A stretch of 13,497 bases of DNA from JBBIJH01 sp037446075 (GTDB taxonomy: Bacteria; Bacteroidota; Ignavibacteria; UBA10030; JAHEZR01), in the NCBI GenBank assembly GCA_037446075.1, contig JBBIJH010000064.1:1-13497 (forward strand), written 5' to 3'. The notes under the pieces were generated by a model, which made no database searches, was not told the origin of the DNA, and worked only from the letters and a program-made list of their open reading frames with translations. The translations under genes and the position numbers were made by a program. How positions within the stretch are numbered: position 1 is the stretch's first letter; each line of letters begins with the position of its first letter. Positions 6,496 through 13,056 of the stretch are shown here, piece after piece.

Positions 6496-6524
6496 TTGAA
6501 AATAACCCAGAATCTACCTATTTT
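6496..6524 (+). promoter_or_regulatory. Candidate promoter upstream of der
   Basis: TTGAAA (6496-6501), a 17-base spacer and TATTTT (6519-6524). Transcription from near 6531 would leave a leader of about 240 bases before der. Moderate consensus match; unproven. Confidence 0.4.
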
Positions 6525-6770
6525 CCAAGTGGTCAGGAGCAAGAAACCAAATAGCTCTATCTAAAGAATTGCCACGGACCTGGCTGCCGCTCTCCTTGAG
6601 GTGGTCATTTCGTGAGAAGCGGCCCTTCCCGAAGGGGCACTTCATGTCGGAGGGGCAGGGACGCAAGGATAGCAGGTAAAGACTGCAGATGCTTTTGTGT
6701 TGAGTCCCTTCGTGGCTTCGTGTAGTCGTACCAGGGCTTTTTCAGGACAGGCGATATAGAAGTTGGTGTC

Positions 6771-8093
6771 ATGCCAGGAATCTCAAGCGGAAGGGTGGTT
6801 GCACTGATCGGACGGCCGAACGTCGGTAAATCTACACTCTTCAACCGAATCATCGGCGAGCAGCGCGCGATTGTCCACGACGTTAGCGGCGTAACACGTG
6901 ACAGGCATTACGCGGAGGCAGAATGGTCTGGAAAGTCCTTCACGGTCATCGACACAGGAGGCTTTGTCCCGAGGTCATCCACGCTGATCGAACGTGCAGT
7001 CCGGGAACAGACTGCTATGGCAATCGAAGAAGCTGACAAGGTGGTCTTCCTTGTCGATGCTCGAGAAGGCCCGACGCCGCTCGACTTTGATATAGCTCAG
7101 GTCATAAGGAAGTATGACAGGAGAGTGATTCTGGCGGTAAACAAGGTTGACACTGCAAATGCTGAGGTCTCGGCTGCAGAGTTCTATCGACTCGGGCTGG
7201 GTTCTCCATTCCCGATTTCCGCCCTGACAGGGCGAAACATTGGAGACTTCCTTGATCTTCTCGTGAAGGATTTCCAAGGAGACGGCAAGGAAGAGGCGGT
7301 CGAACCGCGCACGAAGATTGCGATCGTCGGCCGGCCCAACGTCGGAAAATCTTCCCTTGTCAACGGCTTGCTTGGCAAGCCGCGTGCCATCGTAACTGAA
7401 ATCCCTGGCACTACACGCGATTCGATCGACTCCGTGCTACATCACCGAGGTGAGGAGTTTATCTTAATTGACACGGCAGGATTGAGGAAGAGGAGCGCAG
7501 TGAAAGAGAGCATCGAATTCTTCGGAACCATTCGTACCCTCCGGAGTATCGGTCGATGCGACGTAGCTGTGGTTTTGATTGACGCATCCCTTGGCTTAGA
7601 AAGGCAGGACTTGCGAATCATCGGATCGGTGGCGGAGAGGAAGAAAGGAGTAGTCATCGCAGTAAACAAATGGGATCTGGTGGAAAAGGATTCGAGAACA
7701 GCTCGAGAGTACGAACGAGCAATGAAGAGACGCCTCAGGATATTCAGCTACGCGCCCATTCTCTTCGTCTCAGCGAAGACGAAGCAGCGGATCTTCGACA
7801 TTGTTGAGCTTTGCAAGCGGATTCGGAGTGAGAGGGAGAAAACTATTGAAACGCACGCTCTGAATCAGGTGCTCTTGAAGGAAATCGAGACAACGCCGCC
7901 CAGTTCGCCCACAGGGAAGGAAATCAAGATCAAGTACGTGACGCAGGTGAAGACGGCGCCGCCCGTGTTTGCGTTCTTTGCTAATGATCCAAAATCGATC
8001 CCGGCGGAGTACAGACGGTTTCTGGAAAACAAATTGAGGAAACATTTCGGATTCGATGGAGTCCCGATCAGTATTGTGTTCAAGCAAAAATAA
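6771..8093 (+). CDS. der: Ribosome-assembly GTPase Der (EngA)
   Basis: A 440-aa essential GTPase with two tandem G domains and a C-terminal KH-like domain, which acts in maturation of the 50S ribosomal subunit. First G domain: GRPNVGKS (14-21), GVTRD (40-44), DTGG (61-64), NKVD (124-127). Second: GRPNVGKS (187-194), PGTTRD (212-217), DTAG (234-237), NKWD (299-302), with FVSAK after it. The remaining residues, from about 350, form the KH-like domain that packs between the G domains. All GTP-binding motifs are intact and the length is typical. ATG 6771 is chosen because the first P-loop follows closely; no strong Shine-Dalgarno sequence is seen. The flavoprotein gene begins 15 bases after its stop, which points to cotranscription. 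Confidence 0.97.
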   Translation: MPGISSGRVVALIGRPNVGKSTLFNRIIGEQRAIVHDVSGVTRDRHYAEAEWSGKSFTVIDTGGFVPRSSTLIERAVREQTAMAIEEADKVVFLVDAREGPTPLDFDIAQVIRKYDRRVILAVNKVDTANAEVSAAEFYRLGLGSPFPISALTGRNIGDFLDLLVKDFQGDGKEEAVEPRTKIAIVGRPNVGKSSLVNGLLGKPRAIVTEIPGTTRDSIDSVLHHRGEEFILIDTAGLRKRSAVKESIEFFGTIRTLRSIGRCDVAVVLIDASLGLERQDLRIIGSVAERKKGVVIAVNKWDLVEKDSRTAREYERAMKRRLRIFSYAPILFVSAKTKQRIFDIVELCKRIRSEREKTIETHALNQVLLKEIETTPPSSPTGKEIKIKYVTQVKTAPPVFAFFANDPKSIPAEYRRFLENKLRKHFGFDGVPISIVFKQK

Positions 8094-8108
8094 ATTGTCG
8101 CGCTGGAG

Positions 8109-9497
8109 ATGAGACGGCGCATCATCGTCATCGGAGGTTTGGCGGCAGGGCCGAGTGCAGCCAGCAAAGCCAAGCGTGTCAATCCGAGTGCAGAAGTACT
8201 TCTCTTCGAACAGGGAGAGCAGATCTCATACGGGATCTGTGAAATGCCTTACTACATCGCTGGTCTCATCAAGGAGAGGCGAAAGCTCATCGTCTTCACT
8301 CCGGAAGAATTCAAAGAAAAGAGAGGAGTGATTGCCAAGGTACACCACCGGGTGGAACAGGTCATCCCGGGGAAACGAAAGGTGGTCGTTCGTGATCTCG
8401 CTAAGGACGACGTAGTTGAATACGACTACGAGAAGGCAATCATCGCTACTGGGTCGAAGCCTCGCCGCATTAATCTTCATGGAGAAGATTCTCAGAACGT
8501 CTTCGTTCTGAAATCGTACGATGATGGAATGCGCATTAGAGAATGGATCGAGAAGGAATCGCCTCGAAAAGCAGTCATTGTCGGTGGCGGTTATATCGGG
8601 ATGGAAATGGCTGAGGCTCTCACCACCTTGGACATTGAGACGACGATGCTCCATCGGAGCGAGCTGCCGATGGTGGGCCTAGAACTAGAGACAAGAAAAT
8701 CCGTTGTAGAACAGCTTCGCAACCACGGTGTGTATTTTGTTCCGGCGGTGAGCGTGAAATCACTTGCACGAGAATCCCGGCCAGGGAAAAGTACAGTCAC
8801 ACGCGTCATTACCAACAAAGGGACCTACGATTGCGATCTCCTGATTCTCTCTCTCGGAGTTGAGCCAAACGTCGACGTGGCAAGAGGTGCCGGAATTGCT
8901 CTCGGTGTAACGGGTGCAATCCGAGTCGACGAGATGCAACGCACCCGAACAGACAATGTCTATGCAGCGGGCGATTGCTGTGAGGTGAAGAATCTTGTCA
9001 ATGACAAGCCGATGTATCTTCCCCTGGCTACTGTTGCCAGTAAGGCGGGGTGGGTTGCCGGCGAAAATGCGGCAGGAGGCCGGGCTGTCTTCAAAGGCGC
9101 GATCCGTGCCATCGCCGTGAAAGTCTTTGAACTGGAAGTGGGCCACGTCGGATTGAGTGCCGAAGAAGCAGAAGTCAGCGGTTTCGATGTGATGACGGAG
9201 ATCGTCGTAGGGGATTCACGCGTCTCGATTATGCCAGGAAGCCGGACGGTCACTGTCATTTACGTTCTCGACAGAAAATCCAGGCGGTTGCTCGGAGCGA
9301 ATCTTTTCGGAGGCGAAGGAGTGGCGCTACGCGCGAATATTCTTGCGGTCGCCATTCAGCACCACCTGACCGTCGATCAGATTTCTCAGCTTGATCTGGC
9401 CTACGCTCCGCCATTCAGTCCGCTCTGGGACCCGATCTTGGTAGCGGCAAACGTGTCGAGGAGGGGCCTGATGCGGCCCGGAGGGAAGTCGGAGTAA
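8109..9497 (+). CDS. CoA-disulfide reductase/NADH oxidase-type flavoprotein
   Basis: A 462-aa FAD- and NAD(P)H-dependent pyridine nucleotide-disulfide oxidoreductase of the single-cysteine class, which includes CoA-disulfide reductase, NADH oxidase/peroxidase and NAD(P)H:polysulfide-type enzymes. FAD-binding IVIGGLAAGPSAASKAKR lies at residues 6-23. The redox cysteine is C44 in SYGICEMPYYI (40-50). IIATGSKPR (111-119) and the NAD(P)H site VIVGGGYIGMEMAEAL (156-171) follow, then VYAAGDCCE (284-292), the second FAD contact. Near the C-terminus, LAYAPPFSPLWDP resembles the tyrosine-containing segment that contacts CoA in CoA-disulfide reductases. Likely cytoplasmic and involved in thiol redox balance, peroxide or sulfur handling; the exact substrate cannot be decided. 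It sits 15 bases after der and 40 bases before upp. Confidence 0.88.
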   Translation: MRRRIIVIGGLAAGPSAASKAKRVNPSAEVLLFEQGEQISYGICEMPYYIAGLIKERRKLIVFTPEEFKEKRGVIAKVHHRVEQVIPGKRKVVVRDLAKDDVVEYDYEKAIIATGSKPRRINLHGEDSQNVFVLKSYDDGMRIREWIEKESPRKAVIVGGGYIGMEMAEALTTLDIETTMLHRSELPMVGLELETRKSVVEQLRNHGVYFVPAVSVKSLARESRPGKSTVTRVITNKGTYDCDLLILSLGVEPNVDVARGAGIALGVTGAIRVDEMQRTRTDNVYAAGDCCEVKNLVNDKPMYLPLATVASKAGWVAGENAAGGRAVFKGAIRAIAVKVFELEVGHVGLSAEEAEVSGFDVMTEIVVGDSRVSIMPGSRTVTVIYVLDRKSRRLLGANLFGGEGVALRANILAVAIQHHLTVDQISQLDLAYAPPFSPLWDPILVAANVSRRGLMRPGGKSE

Positions 9498-9537
9498 GGC
9501 GACGAAAAATTCTTGGGCTGAGGAGGAACACTGAAGC

Positions 9538-10164
9538 ATGAGAAATTTGAGGATTGTCAGACATCCGCTGGTTGCACGCGACCTCTCCGTGTTGCGAGAT
9601 CGCCGAACTCCGCCGGACAAGTTTCGAAAAGTCTTATCGCGAGTCTCGGCACTTCTGGCCTACGAGGTGACCAAGGATCTTCCATTGACATCGTACTCTC
9701 TCCGAACCCCGCTGGAAAAAACGAAAGGCTTCCATCTCGCCCGGGAGATCGTACTCGTGCCGGTCTTGAGGGCAGGCCTGGGAATGATTGAAGGTTTTCT
9801 GAATTTCTTGCCGGAAGCAAAAGTTGGACACGTGGGGATCTATCGCAACGAGGAAACTCTGGATCCCGTGGATTATTACTCGAAATTTCCAAGGACTCTG
9901 CAGGGCAGCCTCGTTCTCCTTTTAGACCCGATGCTGGCAACCGGAGGAAGTGCCTCGTCAGCAGTTACTTTTGTGAAAAAGAAAAAAGCAAGGAGAATCC
10001 GACTGGTGTGTCTCGTTGCAGCACCCGAAGGAGTGCGGCGGCTGAAAAAAGATCATCCGGACGTTCAGATCTTCACTGCTTCGCTTGACCGGCAACTTAA
10101 CAGGAATGGGTACATCTTGCCGGGGTTGGGTGATGCCGGAGACCGGATTTTCGGGACGGACTGA
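9538..10164 (+). CDS. upp: Uracil phosphoribosyltransferase
   Basis: A 208-aa pyrimidine-salvage enzyme that makes UMP from uracil and PRPP. Seen: PVLRAGLGMIEGFLNFLP (75-92), HVGIYRNEETLDPVDYYSKFP (98-118), the PRPP-binding loop LLDPMLATGGSAS (128-140), LVAAPEG (159-165) and the uracil-binding C-terminus GYILPGLGDAGDRIFGT (191-207). The length is normal and every motif is in place. The ribosome-binding site is strong: AGGAGG at 9521-9526 before ATG 9538. It is probably the last gene of a der-flavoprotein-upp transcript, since a promoter-like site lies after it (10194). Confidence 0.97.
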   Translation: MRNLRIVRHPLVARDLSVLRDRRTPPDKFRKVLSRVSALLAYEVTKDLPLTSYSLRTPLEKTKGFHLAREIVLVPVLRAGLGMIEGFLNFLPEAKVGHVGIYRNEETLDPVDYYSKFPRTLQGSLVLLLDPMLATGGSASSAVTFVKKKKARRIRLVCLVAAPEGVRRLKKDHPDVQIFTASLDRQLNRNGYILPGLGDAGDRIFGTD

Positions 10165-10193
10165 GTTGTTAGACGTCTGATGAACCCATCAAC

Positions 10194-10221
10194 TTGAAAT
10201 TTAGCAAGAAAGAGGTATATT
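10194..10221 (+). promoter_or_regulatory. Candidate sigma70-type promoter for rel
   Basis: TTGAAA (10194-10199), a 16-base spacer and TATATT (10216-10221). It lies after upp and about 160 bases ahead of the likely rel start. The TTG of this -35 box is also the first possible start codon of the rel reading frame, but I regard it as promoter rather than start. Confidence 0.5.
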
Positions 10222-10267
10222 ACGGTCTTAGAGTACCATCGGCCAACAAGAAACAAGGATTATTCAA

Positions 10268-10340
10268 CGGCGAATTAACGCTACTGGGCGCGAATAAGAA
10301 TCGATCCTCAATCAAAAACTATGTTCGTGCCCATTCGCCG
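10268..10340. repeat. Inverted repeat in the rel leader
   Basis: CGGCGAAT (10268-10275) is exactly complementary to ATTCGCCG (10333-10340), with 57 bases between. In RNA from the upstream promoter these arms could close a large stem-loop in the rel 5' leader. No T-run follows, so it is not an evident terminator or attenuator, and eight-base complementarity at this distance could be chance. The rest of 10165-10382 shows only the promoter and a small AGACGTCT palindrome at 10171-10178. Confidence 0.25.
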
Positions 10341-10382
10341 CTAGGTCTTTCTTGTCCCCCACAGGGCCGTGGTAGGCTTACG

Positions 10383-10829
10383 ATGGTAAAGCCACTTCTT
10401 GGCCATATTGCCTTCAGCAGGGGAAGCTCCCTCAACGGGAAGTACAAGAAGAAGATGGAGGAGCTTCTCCTCGCATGCAGAAAGAATCTACCGAGCGTCA
10501 ACGAGTCGCTCATCCAACGGGCGTTCGAGTACGGCCTAGAAGCGCATAAGCACGACAAGCGCGAGTCGGGGGAGCCGTATTTCCATCACCCGATCGAAGT
10601 TGCGATGATCCTTGCAAAGGAGATCCCGCTCGATGATGTCTCCGTCGCGAGTGCTCTGCTCCATGATGTCGCGGAAGACACCGAGTACGGTGTGAAGAGT
10701 TCGGCGACACGATTGCCAACATTGTTGACGGTGCAACGAAGATCACGGATATCTTCCGCGATCGGGAGATTACGGAGGCGGAAAGCTACCGGAAGATGCT
10801 CTTGTCGATGGTCAGCGACATCCGGGTGA
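10383..10829 (+). CDS. rel: Rel (p)ppGpp hydrolase-domain fragment, frameshifted
   Basis: The N-terminal part of a bifunctional (p)ppGpp synthetase/hydrolase, cut short by a frame change. From ATG 10383, residues 1-105 read as a normal Rel N-terminus: ESLIQRAFEYGLEAHKHDKR (41-60), GEPYFHHPIEVAMILAKE (63-80) with metal-ligand H69, and ALLHDVAEDTEYG (91-103) with the H94-D95 pair that names the HD domain. After K105 the frame runs into 43 unrelated, arginine-rich residues and stops at 10829, while the true Rel sequence continues in another frame from 10697. The hydrolase's third metal ligand (in FADRLHNMR) lies in the other frame, so this fragment alone should be inactive. The start could also be ATG 10455; the TTG at 10194 is less likely. 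Family: RelA/SpoT homologues made for the stringent response. Confidence 0.85.
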   Translation: MVKPLLGHIAFSRGSSLNGKYKKKMEELLLACRKNLPSVNESLIQRAFEYGLEAHKHDKRESGEPYFHHPIEVAMILAKEIPLDDVSVASALLHDVAEDTEYGVKSSATRLPTLLTVQRRSRISSAIGRLRRRKATGRCSCRWSATSG

Positions 10830-12601
10830 TGCTCATTAAGTTTGCAGACCGCCTCCACAACATGCGCACGCTAGAATACCTTTCTCCAGACAGACAGCAG
10901 AAGGTCGCGAGTGAAACGCTTGAGATTTACGCGCCGTTCGCGCATCGGTTTGGCTTAGCTCGGGTACGGTGGGAGCTGGAGGATCTTGCTTTCAAGTACC
11001 TGGACCGCAAGGACTATGAGGAGCTTTCAAGAAAGCTAAATGCAAAACGAAGAGAGCGCGAGCACTATATCAAGAAGTTCGTTTCCCCGATTGAAAAGAA
11101 ACTGAAGGAGCAGGGATTTGTCTTCGAAATCAACGGCAGGCCCAAGCACCTCTTCAGTATCCACAACAAGATGCTGAATAGGGGGAAGCCGTTGGAAGAG
11201 ATCTACGACCTTTTTGCCGTCCGGATCATCCTCGAAACAGACAACCCGAATGACTGCTTCGCCGTCTACGGTATCGTGTCAGAGATTTACATTCCAATCC
11301 CCGAACGATTCAAGGATTACATCTCCATTCCTAAGAAGAATGGTTACCAATCAATTCACACAACAGTGGTTGGGCCTGAGGGGAAGATGGTTGAAGTCCA
11401 GATTCGCACACGTGCAATGCACGAGGTTGCAGAGAAAGGCGTCGCTGCACACTGGAAATACAAGGAGAATGTCACGAACCTCGATAAGGAGCTCGAGGAT
11501 TGGGTAAACTGGGCGCGAGAGATCTTCGAGCAGCGCGTCGATGAAGAGACGCCGAAAGAATTGATGGAAAGCTTCAAACTCAACCTGTATCAAGACGAGA
11601 TCTATGTCTTTACGCCAAAAGGAGAGTTGAGGATCCTACCCAAGGGCAGCACGCCGGTCGACTTTGCATTTGACATTCACTCCGAAATCGGCTTCCACTG
11701 CATCGGTGCGAAAGTAAACGGCCGGATTGTTCCACTGAACACGCCACTCAGCAGCGGTGACCAGATTGAAATCATTACTTCGAAGAATCAGACGCCCAAC
11801 CCGGACTGGGAACAGTTCGTCGTCACCCACAAAGCGAAGAGTCACATCCGACGATGGATCAAAGAGGAGAAAAGAAAAGTAGCCGAGAAGGGGAAGGCAC
11901 ACTGGGAAAAGCAGTTGAGGAAGAGTCGGGTTCATCTCACAGAAGAGGAATTTCTGAAGTTTGTGTCCGAGATGAAAGTCGAGAACCTTCAGGAGTTCTT
12001 CTATAACATCGGGCTTGGGGCGCTGGACACCGAGAAGCTTCTGGCCCTCCTCGAAAAGAGGAGCGAGCCTGCCGGCACCGCACCGCTCGAGGAGGTGAAG
12101 AAGGGGAAGGGCTTGTTCTCCACGTTTGTAAAAGCAGCGAGAAGCTCCCTTGGCGGTGTTCTCCTCTACGGCAAGCAGGATCTCTTCATGCACCAGTTCG
12201 CGAAGTGCTGCAATCCGGTCCCCGGGGATGAGATCATCGGGTACGTGACGACGGGAGAGGGAATCAAAATCCACAGAAAGAACTGCCGGAACATTGTCCC
12301 GATGCTGGCTTCGCAAGAGCCAAGGGTCGTCGAGGTTGGCTGGCCTGTCACAGAAGGCTCTACGTTCATCGCAGGAATCAAGCTCTCAGGCAGTGACCGC
12401 CCTGGGATGCTACATGAGATCACCAACGTGATTGCTTCATACCAGAATACTAATATTCGCAGCGTGAACATTGATTCAAAAGATTCTTTCTTCGAGGGGA
12501 CAATCATTCTGTATGTAAAGGACAAGGAGCATCTCCTCCGACTTATTGACAAAATCCGGAAGCTCGAGGGTATCTACACCGTCGAACGCTATGAAGAGTA
12601 A
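10796..12601 (+). CDS. rel: Rel (p)ppGpp synthetase, TGS, zinc-finger and ACT fragment
   Basis: The larger portion of the same rel gene, 601 residues from its first in-frame ATG; recognisable Rel sequence in this frame already starts at 10697 (EFGDTIANIVDGATKITDI). It carries the end of the hydrolase domain (FADRLHNMR, with metal ligand D18). The synthetase domain follows: NGRPKHLFSIHNKM (113-126), RFKDYISIPKKNGYQSIHTT (171-190) and VEVQIRT (199-205) with catalytic E200. The RFKD (171-174) is the RXKD form found in bifunctional Rel rather than the EXDD of RelA. A TGS domain (about 268-330), a helical region, the CC and HxxxC zinc-finger ligands (C471, C472, H493, C497) and a C-terminal ACT domain (about 525-598) complete the regulatory half. 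If translated alone it would be a synthetase with no working hydrolase. HU follows 15 bases later. Confidence 0.9.
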   Translation: MLLSMVSDIRVMLIKFADRLHNMRTLEYLSPDRQQKVASETLEIYAPFAHRFGLARVRWELEDLAFKYLDRKDYEELSRKLNAKRREREHYIKKFVSPIEKKLKEQGFVFEINGRPKHLFSIHNKMLNRGKPLEEIYDLFAVRIILETDNPNDCFAVYGIVSEIYIPIPERFKDYISIPKKNGYQSIHTTVVGPEGKMVEVQIRTRAMHEVAEKGVAAHWKYKENVTNLDKELEDWVNWAREIFEQRVDEETPKELMESFKLNLYQDEIYVFTPKGELRILPKGSTPVDFAFDIHSEIGFHCIGAKVNGRIVPLNTPLSSGDQIEIITSKNQTPNPDWEQFVVTHKAKSHIRRWIKEEKRKVAEKGKAHWEKQLRKSRVHLTEEEFLKFVSEMKVENLQEFFYNIGLGALDTEKLLALLEKRSEPAGTAPLEEVKKGKGLFSTFVKAARSSLGGVLLYGKQDLFMHQFAKCCNPVPGDEIIGYVTTGEGIKIHRKNCRNIVPMLASQEPRVVEVGWPVTEGSTFIAGIKLSGSDRPGMLHEITNVIASYQNTNIRSVNIDSKDSFFEGTIILYVKDKEHLLRLIDKIRKLEGIYTVERYEE

Positions 12602-12616
12602 GAGAGGTAGGGGAAC

Positions 12617-13048
12617 ATGACAAACGATACAACAGCACGGACGCATCCTGTGAGAGTGAAGACATTCACGAAGCGAGACGTTGCAGCCAGGGTCGCTCGG
12701 CTCATGTCGGTGAGAACAACCATGGCGGAGAAATGGGTTGACCAGGTCTTCGTCGCCTTGCGGGAAATCATGATGAGTGCAAAGCCTGAGCTTCGAATAG
12801 AAATCCGGGACTTTGGAGTGTTCCAGGTCAAGAAAGCAAAGTCGAAGCCACGCGCTCGAAATCCACGCACTGGCGAAACGATTTTTGTTCCCGCTCATCT
12901 GAAGACTCATTTCAAGCCGAGCAAACTTCTGAAGACGTTCCTCCAGCGTCCTGTCGAAAGTGTTGAACTCGAAGAACCGGTTCCTCCCGAGACGACCGGC
13001 GGCAACGGTCGCGTGGTGATGCCGAAACCGAACTCCGAAACAGCCTAG
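12617..13048 (+). CDS. HU/IHF-family DNA-binding protein with extended tails
   Basis: A 143-aa member of the bacterial histone-like family, which binds and bends DNA as a dimer to shape the nucleoid. The core runs from about residue 16 (TFTKRDVAARVARLMSVR) through the helical dimer region to IEIRDFGVFQVKKAKSK (61-77) and the beta-arm signature ARNPRTGETIFVPA (80-93), ending in FKPSKLLKTFL (99-109). It is longer than the usual 90-100 aa: about 15 extra residues at the N-terminus and about 33 at the C-terminus, the latter acidic and proline-rich (SVELEEPVPPETTGG). GAGGTAGGGG just upstream is a strong ribosome-binding site. It begins 15 bases after rel and is followed closely by ruvX, so the three may share a transcript. 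Whether it acts more like HU or IHF cannot be told. Confidence 0.92.
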   Translation: MTNDTTARTHPVRVKTFTKRDVAARVARLMSVRTTMAEKWVDQVFVALREIMMSAKPELRIEIRDFGVFQVKKAKSKPRARNPRTGETIFVPAHLKTHFKPSKLLKTFLQRPVESVELEEPVPPETTGGNGRVVMPKPNSETA

Positions 13049-13056
13049 AGTCCCCG

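Larger units (their letters stand above)
6300..6770 (+). other. 470-base intergenic region with no recognisable gene
   Basis: Between the response regulator and der I see no convincing protein gene: the longest open frame (61 codons) starts at a TTG that doubles as a -35 box and has no recognisable composition. Two promoter-like sites lie at 6369-6397 and 6496-6524. A modest hairpin-forming stretch (arms GCCCTT and AAGGGG near 6622-6638) is present without a T-run. It does not match tmRNA, RNase P RNA, SRP RNA or a tRNA as far as I can tell by eye. It may hold the der leader, an unrecognised small RNA, or decayed sequence. Confidence 0.5.

Noticed and set aside
6369..6554. A 61-codon open frame starting at TTG in the gap before der.
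   Set aside because: Its start coincides with a perfect TTGACA -35 box, there is no ribosome-binding site and no recognisable protein character.
6622..6638. Hairpin GCCCTT-loop-AAGGGG as a terminator or small RNA end.
   Set aside because: Short stem with a bulge and no T-run on either side.
10690..10700. Programmed -1 frameshift in rel.
   Set aside because: No slippery X-XXY-YYZ heptamer is present at the junction, and a simple -1 shift would still leave about four residues missing relative to known Rel proteins.
11636..12316. Long minus-strand open frame (226 codons) inside rel.
   Set aside because: It lies entirely opposite well-conserved Rel TGS/zinc-finger coding sequence and shows no recognisable domain; it is a shadow of codon bias.
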